From Humibacter sp049446075 (lineage in GTDB: Bacteria > Actinomycetota > Actinomycetes > Actinomycetales > Microbacteriaceae): a DNA stretch of 64,000 bases. The stretch is from the NCBI RefSeq assembly GCF_049446075.1, contig NZ_JBMSEB010000002.1:62001-126000 (forward strand), in the 5' to 3' direction. Below the pieces are notes generated by a model. That model did no database searches, was not told the origin of the DNA, and saw only the letters and a program-made list of their open reading frames with translations. The position numbers and the translations under genes are program-made. Shown one piece after another: positions 41,717 through 50,974 of this stretch (positions are counted from its first letter, which is position 1; each line of letters opens with the position of its first letter).

Positions 41717-43480
41717 TCAGCCGAACTTCTTAGCGACCGCCTTACGGGCGGCGTCCTGCGCCTTCGCGTGCTCCATGTCGGTCTTCAGCACCTTGGCGTA
41801 CCCGAGACCGTTGACCGTGGCCTGCATGTCCTTCAACAACGATTCGAACTGAGACGTGCTCGTTGACATGGCCATCTTCCACGAGTCGGCCACGATGATC
41901 GCCTTGATCTGGTTGCGCAGCGTCTGCGTCTGAGAGTCGTCGGCCGGTGCGTTGTACCCCGAGCCAGGTGCGACGATGATCTTCTTGTTGTCCCTCAGAT
42001 AGTCCATGGTCGTCTTAGCTCCACCCATGTGCGACGACCAGCTCTTCGTGAGGGGATTGGCGACGAGCTTCTGGTAGCTGGGCCACATCTGGTATGCGAA
42101 CGAATAACCGGTCGCAGGGTCCTTGTCGACCGCCGTGACGGTGGTCACGTTGAGCGCCGAGACGCCCTTCGTGAAGGTCCCGGTCCCCCAGCTGGAGGGA
42201 ACCTGCTTGGTCGAGCCTTCGAGGAACGCGTTCTGGCCGAATGCGGTCAGGGCCGGTTCTTTCGACGAATCCATGTCCCAGGTGAGTCCCTTTGGCCCGG
42301 CCGCCGAACCCGTCTGACTGCCGTTGGCGTACGCGCCTTCCGGCGAATAGAGCCAGTCGATGAATGCTGCAACGCGTTCCGGATCGCTCGCCTTCGTGCC
42401 AATGCCCAGCGAGTAGTTGCTGCTCCCGTAGACCTCGGAGCCATAGGAGAAGATCTTCATGTCCTTCAGCGGAGCGATCTCGAACCCGATGCCCTTCTGC
42501 ATGTTCTCCGTCGTGTTGTACGCGGGCTGGGCCACCCACGGCCAGAATGCGAACAGCACCTGGCCGGCTTGGTATTTGGCGTACATGGTCGAATAGTTCT
42601 GGGTGGGCGAGTCAGGGTCGACCAGGCCCGCCTGACTCGCCTTGCTGAAGAACTTCAACGACCGCACATAGTGCGAGTCGGAGTCGATGATGCTCTCGTA
42701 GGAAGATCCGTCGGCTGCCGCGAGAACGAAGCCCACCTCGTCGTAACCGTAATAGCAGGCCGGCTGCTTGGCGTTGTTCATCATGTTGCCGTCCCAGTCC
42801 TTGAACAAGGACAAGCCGTAGACGGGCTTGCCGTTCGGGGCCGTCGGCGATGACTTCTGCATCTCCTGGAGGACGGGAATGATGTCTTCGAGGGTGCCGA
42901 TCTCCGGGAAGCCGGCCTTCTCGTACAAGTCCCAGCGCAGATAGGGGCCGAACGTCGGCTCAGTGCTCTCGGAGGATTGGGTGGGCTTGAGCTTCGACAC
43001 CGAGGTCGGGAACGCGAAGGTTCCCTTGTTGCCCGCATTGGCCTTCTTGACAGCAGCGTCGTAGCCGCCAATGTTCTTCATGTTCTTGTAGTAGGTCGAA
43101 GCGTCGAGGAGCAGCCCGCCCTTGAGCGCCTCGGTGAGGTGCTGGTAAGACCCGAGAACCACCAAGTCGCCGAGATCGCCTGCCGCGGATCGGGTGTTGA
43201 AGAGCGTCTCCCCGCCACCCGCGACGTTGGGGGCGATGACGTTCAGCTTCATATTGAACTTGTCTTCGACGAGCTTCGCGAACCAGCCGGTCTGCGTACC
43301 TTGAAAGTTGGCAAGGTCGTCGAAGACATCGACCGTGATCTGCTTCTTCCACTTGGATGGGAAGGCCCCGCCAGACCCGCCCTGGGCTGTCGAGCTGCCT
43401 TCGATCAGAGAGCACGACGACAACGTCATCGTCGCGATCGCTCCGATTCCCGCCAGTGCCAGGAACTGTCTACGCTTCAT
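41717..43480 (-). CDS. LplA/YtcQ-type substrate-binding lipoprotein 2
   Basis: A 587-residue lipoprotein, longer than common sugar-binding proteins, as usual for the LplA/YtcQ group. MKRRQFLALAG is a Tat-like signal and the lipobox LSSC gives Cys23. YEKAGFPEIGTLEDIIPVLQ and NYSLGIGTKASDPERVAAFI are typical segments. ATG 43480 follows AAAGGA. It is the last gene of the operon whose permeases are at 44503 and 43516. Members bind complex plant oligosaccharides; here xyloglucan-derived oligosaccharide is inferred from the shared operator with GH42-GH31-GH3. Confidence 0.9.
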   Translation of the reverse strand: MKRRQFLALAGIGAIATMTLSSCSLIEGSSTAQGGSGGAFPSKWKKQITVDVFDDLANFQGTQTGWFAKLVEDKFNMKLNVIAPNVAGGGETLFNTRSAAGDLGDLVVLGSYQHLTEALKGGLLLDASTYYKNMKNIGGYDAAVKKANAGNKGTFAFPTSVSKLKPTQSSESTEPTFGPYLRWDLYEKAGFPEIGTLEDIIPVLQEMQKSSPTAPNGKPVYGLSLFKDWDGNMMNNAKQPACYYGYDEVGFVLAAADGSSYESIIDSDSHYVRSLKFFSKASQAGLVDPDSPTQNYSTMYAKYQAGQVLFAFWPWVAQPAYNTTENMQKGIGFEIAPLKDMKIFSYGSEVYGSSNYSLGIGTKASDPERVAAFIDWLYSPEGAYANGSQTGSAAGPKGLTWDMDSSKEPALTAFGQNAFLEGSTKQVPSSWGTGTFTKGVSALNVTTVTAVDKDPATGYSFAYQMWPSYQKLVANPLTKSWSSHMGGAKTTMDYLRDNKKIIVAPGSGYNAPADDSQTQTLRNQIKAIIVADSWKMAMSTSTSQFESLLKDMQATVNGLGYAKVLKTDMEHAKAQDAARKAVAKKFG

Positions 43481-43515
43481 TGCTGTATTCCTTTCTCGGT
43501 GCGCTTGGCAGTCCG

Positions 43516-44490
43516 TCAACCCTTGACGGCGCCGAGCATGATGCCCTTCACGAAGAAGCGCTGGAACAGGGGATAGATGAAGATGATGGGCAGCACGACC
43601 ACGACCGCCACCGTCATCTGAATAGACGTCGGTGTCTGCGATGTCGCGGAGTTCGCGATGGCGCTCAGGCTTCCGCCTGCCGCGTTCTGCGCGGCTGTCG
43701 CCAGGCTGTTCGCCTGATTGATGAACATGTAGAGCAGGTACTGCAGCGTGTACAGACTCTGGTCCGTGATGTAGATGAGGGTGTCCTGGAACATGTTCCA
43801 CTGGGCGACCGCCGAGAAGATCGCGACGGTCGCCAGGATGGGGGTCATGTTGGGCAGGTAGACGCGGAAGAAGACCTGAAGGATGTTCGCGCCGTCCATC
43901 TCAGCCGCCTCCTGCATCGATCGGGGCATGGACTCCACGAACGTCTTCACGAGGATGATGTTGAACGGCTGCACGAGGTACGGGATCACGTAGACCCAGA
44001 AGTTGTTGGTCAGGCCCAGTCCCTTGATGATCAGGAAAACCGGGATCAGTCCGGCGCTGAAGTACATCGTGATGACCGTGAACCGGTACCAGAAGGTGCG
44101 TCCCCACATGCGCTCCTGGGTGAACATGAACCCCAGGAATGCCGACACCAGCACGGTGCCCGCAGTTCCCAGCACAGTGCGCGCGACACTCACCGCCGTC
44201 GCGAGAGAGAGCCCCTGCAGCTGGAACACCTGGGCATAGTTCGACAGATGGAACCCGGTCGGGAAGAAGCGCACGTCGCCAAGGGCTGAGAGGTTGTTCG
44301 CGCTGACCGAGTTGATGATGAGGTAGTAGAAGGGGTACGCGCAAATCAGAGCCAAGAGGGCGAAGACCACGTAGTTGATGACGCCGAACGTTCTTTCCCC
44401 GGCGGTTCTCGGCACTCGGTTGGGGCGTCGTGAGCGGGAGGCACGCACGGGGCTTCGGGTAGCGGGCGTGGCATCCGTTGCCGTAGTCAT
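43516..44490 (-). CDS. LplC/YtcP-type sugar permease 2B
   Basis: A 324-residue permease with six helices. After a basic cytoplasmic start it has VVFALLALICAYPFYYLIINS, FFPTGFHLSNYAQVF and the EAA loop QEAAEMDGANILQVFFRVYLP; YPLFQRFFVKGIMLGAVKG is the LplC/YtcP ending. AGGAG precedes ATG 44490. It lies 12 bases after permease 2A and 35 before the binding protein. Confidence 0.93.
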   Translation of the reverse strand: MTTATDATPATRSPVRASRSRRPNRVPRTAGERTFGVINYVVFALLALICAYPFYYLIINSVSANNLSALGDVRFFPTGFHLSNYAQVFQLQGLSLATAVSVARTVLGTAGTVLVSAFLGFMFTQERMWGRTFWYRFTVITMYFSAGLIPVFLIIKGLGLTNNFWVYVIPYLVQPFNIILVKTFVESMPRSMQEAAEMDGANILQVFFRVYLPNMTPILATVAIFSAVAQWNMFQDTLIYITDQSLYTLQYLLYMFINQANSLATAAQNAAGGSLSAIANSATSQTPTSIQMTVAVVVVLPIIFIYPLFQRFFVKGIMLGAVKG

Positions 44491-44502
44491 GGTCGGGAGC
44501 TC

Positions 44503-45492
44503 CTAGATGATCGACGCGCCACGGGCACGCTTGGCGATGAGGTTGACGGTGATGAGAAGGATCACCGAGATGAGGCTCTTCAGCATTCCGATCGCGGTCG
44601 CCAGGGACAGATTGTTTCCGGTCAGGCCCACGTTGTAGACGTAGAGGTCCAGCACCTGGATGTGCTGCATGTTGAACGCGTTCTGGAAGACGTAGTACTG
44701 GTCCATGCCGTTGTTGAGCAGATTCGCAACGGACAGCATGAGCAAGACGACATAGGTCGGCATGAGCTGCGGGATCGTGATGTACCGCATGAGCTGGAAT
44801 CGGCCGGCTCCGTCGATCTTCGCCGACTCATAGAGGGCGGGATCGATCCCGGTGATGGCAGCCAGGTAGATGATCGCTCCCCAGCCGAGCCCTTTCCACA
44901 GGCTCCAGAGCAGCATCGTGAGCCAGACGTGTTCGCCGGAGTCCAGGAACTTGATCGGGGTCGTGATCAGGCCGGAATCTGTGAGCACGCTGTTCACCAG
45001 GCCGGAACTGGAGAACAGCGAGAACGCGATCATGTAGACGAGCACCCAGGAGATGAAGTTCGGCAGGGTCGTCAGCGTCTGAACGATGTTGCGGAACCAC
45101 GGCGCCTTGACCTCGTTCAGGAACACCGCAAAAACGATGGGAAGGAACGAGGTGAGGATGCCGAGGAAGCTCATGGCCAGCGTGTTCATGAGCACCTGGC
45201 CGATTTGCGCCATCTGTGTCGGCGAACTCACCAGCATCTGGAACCACTGCAGACCGACGAAAGGGCTGCCCTTGAGGCCAAGTGCCGGTTGGTAGTCGTA
45301 GAGCGAGAAGATCCAGCCGTACAGGGGCAGGTAGGAGAACACGAAGACGAGAACGAGGAACGGCACGATGCAGAGGAACATCGTGATCGACTTCCTGCCT
45401 GGCCGCCGGCGCGCCGACGGGCGCGGAGCGTCGCCCTCCGAATGCAGCAAGTTCGATGACGCAGCTTCCTGGAGTACAGCCTGCGACGTCAT
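44503..45492 (-). CDS. LplB-type sugar permease 2A
   Basis: A 329-residue permease, first gene of the operon. YLPLYGWIFSLYDYQPALGLKGSPFVG is split here as the LplB signature region (45318-45238); LTTLPNFISWVLVYMIAF and the EAA-type loop YESAKIDGAGRFQLMRYITIP follow. No ATPase gene is present in the operon. A symmetrical site carrying the same word as the GH42/LacI D region is found 158 bases upstream of the start. Confidence 0.93.
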   Translation of the reverse strand: MTSQAVLQEAASSNLLHSEGDAPRPSARRRPGRKSITMFLCIVPFLVLVFVFSYLPLYGWIFSLYDYQPALGLKGSPFVGLQWFQMLVSSPTQMAQIGQVLMNTLAMSFLGILTSFLPIVFAVFLNEVKAPWFRNIVQTLTTLPNFISWVLVYMIAFSLFSSSGLVNSVLTDSGLITTPIKFLDSGEHVWLTMLLWSLWKGLGWGAIIYLAAITGIDPALYESAKIDGAGRFQLMRYITIPQLMPTYVVLLMLSVANLLNNGMDQYYVFQNAFNMQHIQVLDLYVYNVGLTGNNLSLATAIGMLKSLISVILLITVNLIAKRARGASII

Positions 45493-45649
45493 CGGATCAA
45501 GGCCTTTGCCTCCGCGTTGCCCGCTCCCGTGTCACCGGATGCCTGATCGCGTCGCATCTCACTCCCTTGTGTCGACTCGCAGCCGTCTCACGACTCACCA
45601 GCCGGCCTTGACGAAGGCGGCGAACGAATCGCGTACAGCCGTTCTTTAA

Positions 45650-45665
45650 TCGAACCGCTTCGACG
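45650..45665 (-). promoter_or_regulatory. operator candidate upstream of the lplB-type operon
   Basis: TCGAA-ccgc-TTCGA (45650-45663) is an inverted repeat; read on the minus strand, 45665-45656 is CGTCGAAGCG, identical to the two words near 39.9 kb. The rest of the 270-base gap 45493-45762 shows no gene. Confidence 0.6.
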
Positions 45666-45762
45666 ACCATAGAAGGTCCCGGGGGCATCCGTCAAGACGC
45701 ATCGCGTGTACTCCGAACTGGGGACACGCTGCCGGCAATCGATCAGCCCGGCCTTTGCCGTG

Positions 45763-48105
45763 TCAGCTTTGGGCGCGCAGCAAAGATGTGCCGTCGGCCG
45801 GGACGTCCCAACGCCAACGCGTTCCCGTGCCTGCCGTAACCTCAGGAGTCGCGGCGACGATCCGCCCAGCACTGTCGAGCACCGTCGGCGTGACGTTCGC
45901 GTCGAGTTCGACGACGAGGTCGCCTTGCGGCGAGCGGAGCTCCGCAGAGGTCAGACGCCCGTGCCGCCAGTTCAGGTCCACTCGGTGCCCTCCCCGCGCG
46001 CGCAGGCCGCGAACCGAGCCGCTATTCCAGGCATCGGGGAGCGTCGGGAGGAGCGCGATCGCCTCGTCGTGGCTCTGCATCAGAAGCTCCGCGAAGCCTG
46101 CAACGGCACCGAGATTCCCGTCGATCTGAAAGAGGGCGCCGCCGGGCCGGCCCGTGTGCGGGTGCAGGTCGAGCAGGGATGGCGAGCTGAGTTCGTGCAC
46201 GAGTGCATGGATCGAGGAAGCGGCCAGAGGCCTGTCCCCGAGCCTGGCCGCGAGGCACAGCGTCCATGTCTGGCTCCACCCGGTGTAGCCGCTGCCGTTC
46301 TCCAGACGATAGGCAAGTGATCGTCGAACCGCCTCGAAGCTTTCGGGGTGCGATGTGCCAGTGATCCGGCTCCCCGGGAAGGCGCCGTAGAGGTGGGAGA
46401 AGTGACGGTGTCCAGGCTCCGTGCCTTCGAGTCCCTCCTCCTGCCACTCGCGGAGCCGCCCGTGCGAGTCGATGCCGGGCAATCTGAGCAGCTCGAGGGC
46501 TTCCGCCGCTCGTTGCGCCAGCGGATCTGCTTCGCGCCAGCGAGCCGTCAGCCGCACGTACTGGGAAAGGAGCTCGTGCGCGATCTCCTGGTCGATGCTG
46601 CTGCCGTGAGTGACCGATGCGACGACGCCTGTCCTATCCCTGAAGCTGTGCTCCGGAGAACTCGAAGGAGAGATCTCGAGCGCTCCGTCTACGCTCACGA
46701 GCTGGTCGAGCAGAAAGGCAACCGCTTCGCGGCAGATCGGCAGCGCGACGTCGTGGGCGAACGCATCCGACGGACTGTGGTCGAGTCTGAGGCCGAGATG
46801 GGCGCACATCCAGGCGAGCCCGAACTGCCAGTTCGACCACTGCGGGTTTCCGTCCACGGGCGCGGTGAAGCGCCAGATGTCGGTGTTGTGGTGGCAAACA
46901 GCGCCGCGTGCACCGTAACGAGCGGATGCGGTGCTGCGGCCGGCGACCGCCAACTCCCGCAGCATGTCGAAAAGCGGCTCGTGCGTTTCGCCGAGATCGA
47001 CGACTTCCGAGCCCCAGTAGTTCATCGGTGCGTTGATATTCGTTGTGTACTCGCTGCCCCAACCGGGCCGCACATCGTCATTCCATATGCCCTGGAGGTT
47101 GGCGGCCTGCGTACCCGGTCGTGAACAGGAGATCAACAGATAGCGGCCGAAATCGAAGTAACGCTGCGCATCAACCGCTGCCTTGTTCCCAGACGGGGTG
47201 AGGTCGAGCTGCACGCGATCGAACAACGATCGGTAGTCCGCTTCGTGGCGACTCAGGAGCTTCTCGGTGCTGATGGCGAGCGCCGCCGCCACGCGATGTC
47301 GTGCCCGTTCGGTGAGCTCCGCGAGGTCCGCCGACGGGCGCTGGTCCCAGCTCCGGAAGCCGGTTACGACGGTCGCGACGAGCCGACTGCCCGATCCCGT
47401 GGCCTCCATCGCGACGGCGAGCGCCCAGCCCATGCCCGCGGAGACGGTGCCATCGGCATCCGGGTCTTCCGTCGAATACAGCACGGGATGCTCGCTTCGC
47501 TCGTACTCGGGCACGACATGCGCCGGCGCTCTGCCCATGGCAGTGAGCCACTCGACTCCGCCGACGCTCTCGCGTTGAACCCTCGTACCCTCGTGGGGCG
47601 ACTCGAACACCGGTGGCTGCACGTCGGTGTGCGAGGTCTCGACCACGAGCACGTCGTCGGGGTGGGAGACGAAAGCCGTCATCCTCTCGCCGCCTGCGAA
47701 CGTCTCGGCGCGAGCCCGGCCGAGATCGAGCGTGCGCCTATAGCCGCTGGCGTCGTCTGCGCCGCGCCAGCGCCAGTGCAGCCGCCCGACCGGCTGGTAG
47801 GACTGCGTCCACCCCGACGACTGAAGCCGCCGCGCCGATGCGTCCGCGGCGGCGTGGTCCCCTCGTGCGATCGCGGCCCTCAGCTCCTCGACTACGTACG
47901 AGAGTCCTGAAGCGTCCTCCGCGCCGGTATCTCGACTGGGGCCGCCGGACCAGAGCGTATCCCGATTGAGGTCGAACCACTCTTCGTCGGTCCGTCCGTA
48001 CACCGCTGCTCCCAGCGAGCCGTTGCCCAACAGGAAGGTCTCGTGGAACAGCGCTGCCGGTCGGCCGAGGGACACCCGAGAAGGGTCGCCGTGTGTGCGG
48101 GTCAT
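45763..48105 (-). CDS. GH95 alpha-L-fucosidase
   Basis: A 780-residue family 95 enzyme without signal peptide. FLLGNGSLGAAVYG in the N-terminal beta domain, DDVRPGWGSEYTTNINAPMNYW and ISPSSSPEHSF in the (alpha/alpha)6 barrel, and HRHFSHLYGAFPG match the family; the Asn pair in NINAPMN and the Glu in SSPEH correspond to AfcA-type catalytic residues. It hydrolyses alpha-1,2-fucosyl galactose, as in xyloglucan side chains; some members act on alpha-L-galactose. ATG 48105 has only a weak ribosome site. It is the last gene of the third transporter operon, 46 bases after a dehydrogenase. Confidence 0.92.
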   Translation of the reverse strand: MTRTHGDPSRVSLGRPAALFHETFLLGNGSLGAAVYGRTDEEWFDLNRDTLWSGGPSRDTGAEDASGLSYVVEELRAAIARGDHAAADASARRLQSSGWTQSYQPVGRLHWRWRGADDASGYRRTLDLGRARAETFAGGERMTAFVSHPDDVLVVETSHTDVQPPVFESPHEGTRVQRESVGGVEWLTAMGRAPAHVVPEYERSEHPVLYSTEDPDADGTVSAGMGWALAVAMEATGSGSRLVATVVTGFRSWDQRPSADLAELTERARHRVAAALAISTEKLLSRHEADYRSLFDRVQLDLTPSGNKAAVDAQRYFDFGRYLLISCSRPGTQAANLQGIWNDDVRPGWGSEYTTNINAPMNYWGSEVVDLGETHEPLFDMLRELAVAGRSTASARYGARGAVCHHNTDIWRFTAPVDGNPQWSNWQFGLAWMCAHLGLRLDHSPSDAFAHDVALPICREAVAFLLDQLVSVDGALEISPSSSPEHSFRDRTGVVASVTHGSSIDQEIAHELLSQYVRLTARWREADPLAQRAAEALELLRLPGIDSHGRLREWQEEGLEGTEPGHRHFSHLYGAFPGSRITGTSHPESFEAVRRSLAYRLENGSGYTGWSQTWTLCLAARLGDRPLAASSIHALVHELSSPSLLDLHPHTGRPGGALFQIDGNLGAVAGFAELLMQSHDEAIALLPTLPDAWNSGSVRGLRARGGHRVDLNWRHGRLTSAELRSPQGDLVVELDANVTPTVLDSAGRIVAATPEVTAGTGTRWRWDVPADGTSLLRAQS

Positions 48106-48151
48106 CGCTCTCTCAGGCTCAATAGCTGCGCAGCTCCGGCGTCGACGGCTC

Positions 48152-49276
48152 TCATCGTGCTCGAGCGGGTGCAAGCGCTCCGGCGCCACGCCACGCCCGA
48201 AGCGCCTCACGTACGTCGTCTCTCCTTTCCTTCGCGACTGCATCGGCATACGCACGGTCCAGGATGTCGGCCAGTTGCACCGCTCGCTCTTCGGCCGCCG
48301 ATTGCACGGCGGCCTCCACCATGGCCAGGCTGTAGACGTTCGAGTGCACGTCGCCAGAGGGAACCGTGCCTGTGCGAAGCGCGTGCACGAACTCGTCGAG
48401 CGCGCCCGCGATCTCCGACCTGCCACCCTCCACGGCGGGCCTCTCCGCAGTCGCGCCATCGGCGAGTTCGAGCTCGGGGCGGCCCTCACCGTCCCATGCG
48501 GCACTACCGAGGGCTCCGCTGACGCGCCACCTGCCGTTCCACGACGTCTCGAGTCCAGGGCTGCACCAGCTGCCGGTGTACGAGAACCGCGTTCCGCCTT
48601 CGAAGACGAAGGTCGCCGTCGCCGCGGCATCCCCTCGATACCAGCTCCAGCTCGGGTTGAACGTGCGGCAGTCCACCGACACCGGGTCGGCGTCGAGCAG
48701 GTATCTGGCCACGTCGAACGAGTGGATGGCCATGTCAACGAGCAGCGGATGATCCATCTCGTCGCGGAAACCGCCGAAATGCGGCGCCTTGAAGAACTCC
48801 GTCGTGAGGATGCCGACCTCGCCCAGCGAGGGCAGCAACGCCTTCAACTCGGTGAGCGCCGGGTAGTACCTGCGGGACTGGCTTGTCATGAGCAGCTGCC
48901 CGGACAGCTCCTCGGCGGCGATCAGCGACAGCGTCTCGGCGACGGTCGGAGCGATGGGCTTCTCGCAGAGCACGGGCAGACCGAGGAACAGCGCCTCCGT
49001 ATTCACGGCGTGGTGCGCTGGCGGCACCGTGACATCGATCACGGCCTGCGCGCCGGTCTGCTTCACGACCGCGCTGAGCGAGTCCGTCGCGACGGCATCC
49101 ACTCCGCGTGCCGCGAGCGCCTGCCTGGCGAGTTCGACGTCGAGGTCGACGAGCCCGACGAGCTGCACCTGAGGCGTCTCGGTGATGACCTGCAGCCAGT
49201 GCCGTCCCATGGCACCTGCGCCGACGAGCACGACCTTGATGGGGGCATCCCCTTCGACGGTTGCGAAGCCGCTCAT
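48152..49276 (-). CDS. Gfo/Idh/MocA-family dehydrogenase 3
   Basis: A 374-residue dehydrogenase with VVLVGAGAMGRHWLQVI (Rossmann loop), EKPIAPT (catalytic Lys) and HPLLVDMAIHSFDVARYLL (substrate domain). The ATG overlaps the ThuA stop by four bases. Pairing with ThuA repeats the arrangement at 21.4-23.3 kb. The substrate is unknown; it may oxidise a sugar imported by the transporter upstream. Confidence 0.9.
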   Translation of the reverse strand: MSGFATVEGDAPIKVVLVGAGAMGRHWLQVITETPQVQLVGLVDLDVELARQALAARGVDAVATDSLSAVVKQTGAQAVIDVTVPPAHHAVNTEALFLGLPVLCEKPIAPTVAETLSLIAAEELSGQLLMTSQSRRYYPALTELKALLPSLGEVGILTTEFFKAPHFGGFRDEMDHPLLVDMAIHSFDVARYLLDADPVSVDCRTFNPSWSWYRGDAAATATFVFEGGTRFSYTGSWCSPGLETSWNGRWRVSGALGSAAWDGEGRPELELADGATAERPAVEGGRSEIAGALDEFVHALRTGTVPSGDVHSNVYSLAMVEAAVQSAAEERAVQLADILDRAYADAVAKERRDDVREALRAWRGAGALAPARAR

Positions 49277-50070
49277 TCCTCGTCGTCCCGGTTGTGCAGC
49301 GCGCCCTCGTAGCCCCGACCGTTGAAGAAGTCTCCCGTCTCGTACCTCAGCAGAGTCGGCAACTGCCGGCTCGGCCGGTCGGATGCCGCCCAGGCGACCC
49401 CGTTCGCGATGACGCGGCGTACATCCTTGTGGTGGTACACCGGGAAGTCCTGGTCTCCTGGGCTGAAGTAGAAGATCTTGCCGTTGCCGCGACGGTAGGT
49501 GATTCCGCTGCGGAACACCTCTCCCCCGGTGAACGAGCTGATGAACACGATCTCGTCTGGGCGCGGCACGTCGAACTGCTCGCCGTACATCTCCTGCTGA
49601 GGGATTTCGATGGGATGCGGCACACCCTGTGCGATGGGATGCGTCGGGTCGACCGTCCAGACCAGCTCGCGGTCGTTCTCGCTGCGCCACCGCAGCGTGC
49701 ACGTCGTTCCCATCAGCTTCTGGAAGATCTTCGACCAGTGCCCAGAGTGCAGCACCACGATGCCCATGCCCTCCAGAACGTGGCGGTGCACGCGCTCTAC
49801 GACCTCGTCCGACACCTCGCCGTGCGCCGCGTGGCCCCACCAGGTCAGGACGTCGGTCTGGGCGAGCCGCTCCTCCGTCAGACCGTGCTCCGGGTCGTCG
49901 AGCAACGCCGTCGTGACCGACACCCGGTCTCCGAGGTTCTCCTCGATGCCGGCCTTGATGGCGTTGTGCATGCCGTCTGGGTAGAGCTCGGCCACATGAG
50001 GCTCGAGCTTCTCGTGCCGGTTCTCTCCCCAGACGACGACGCGCAAGGGCCGGTCGGCGGTGGTGTTCAC
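49273..50070 (-). CDS. ThuA-domain protein 2
   Basis: A 265-residue ThuA-family protein: LRVVVWGENRHEKLEPHVAELYPDGMH, DVLTWWGHAAHGEVSDEVV and GIVVLHSGHWSKIFQKLMG. It belongs to a different branch from ThuA protein 1 (GENRHE and WWGH motifs). GTG 50070 is chosen because GAAGGAG lies close upstream; the open frame to 50133 runs into the permease gap. It is coupled to dehydrogenase 3. Confidence 0.88.
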   Translation of the reverse strand: MNTTADRPLRVVVWGENRHEKLEPHVAELYPDGMHNAIKAGIEENLGDRVSVTTALLDDPEHGLTEERLAQTDVLTWWGHAAHGEVSDEVVERVHRHVLEGMGIVVLHSGHWSKIFQKLMGTTCTLRWRSENDRELVWTVDPTHPIAQGVPHPIEIPQQEMYGEQFDVPRPDEIVFISSFTGGEVFRSGITYRRGNGKIFYFSPGDQDFPVYHHKDVRRVIANGVAWAASDRPSRQLPTLLRYETGDFFNGRGYEGALHNRDDEE

Positions 50071-50113
50071 GTACTTCTCCTTCGTGTTGTGCATGACGAC
50101 GCGGCGGGCCGCG

Positions 50114-50974
50114 TCACTTGATGGCGCCGCCAAGAGCCCCGGCCGCGATGTACCTCTGGGCCAGGATGAGCAGAACGCCCGCGGGCACCGATGCGATGAC
50201 GGCCGTGGCCATCACCGGACCCCACTCCGAGACGTTGGCGCCGATGTAGTTGTAGATGCCGAGCGTGATGGGCCGAACGGCAGGGGTGCTCGTCAGCGTC
50301 AGCGCGAACAGGAAGTCGCCCCACGCGCCGAGGAACGTGAAGAGCGCGGCGGTGATGATCGCGTTCTTGCTGATCGGAATGACGATCGAGATGAACGCTC
50401 TGAAGTTGTTCGCGCCATCGACCAGAGCAGCCTCGACGAGGCTCGTCGGAATGGATGCCATGAAGGCACGCATGAGGATGATCGCGAACGGGATCTGCGC
50501 GGCGCTGTCCGCGAGGATCAGCCCGAGGTACGAGTTCAGCAGACCCCAGTTGTTGAACAGCGTGTAGAGCGCGTTCGCGATGACGATCGTGGGGATCATC
50601 TGGGTGATGAGCAGCACGAAGACGAACGCCGTCATGCCCTTCATCTTGAAGCGCGCGAGACCGTACGCTGCTGGCGTCGCGATGACGAGCGTCAGCAGCA
50701 CGGCGCTGATCGAGATGATCAGGCTCGTCGCGAGGTTCGCACCCTGCTGCTGGAACGCGGCCTGGTATCCGGCGAAGGTGGGGTGGATCGGGAACCAGTC
50801 GGTGTTCGCGGCGCCGGAGTTGCCCTGCAGGCTGCTGTTGATCATCCAGTAGACGGGGAACACCATGATCGCGAGGAAGATGATGCCGAGCACCGTCATC
50901 GGCCATTTCGTGACGTGCTTGCGCCGCTCGACGTGCGAGCTGGTCGGAAGCACGAGCGCGCGAGTCGCGGTCAT
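50114..50974 (-). CDS. sugar ABC transporter permease 3B (MalG type)
   Basis: A 286-residue permease with six helices; VLGIIFLAIMVFPVYWMINSS opens it and the EAA loop is VEAALVDGANNFRAFISIVIP. The ATG overlaps the 3A stop by four bases. No ATPase accompanies it. Confidence 0.93.
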   Translation of the reverse strand: MTATRALVLPTSSHVERRKHVTKWPMTVLGIIFLAIMVFPVYWMINSSLQGNSGAANTDWFPIHPTFAGYQAAFQQQGANLATSLIISISAVLLTLVIATPAAYGLARFKMKGMTAFVFVLLITQMIPTIVIANALYTLFNNWGLLNSYLGLILADSAAQIPFAIILMRAFMASIPTSLVEAALVDGANNFRAFISIVIPISKNAIITAALFTFLGAWGDFLFALTLTSTPAVRPITLGIYNYIGANVSEWGPVMATAVIASVPAGVLLILAQRYIAAGALGGAIK

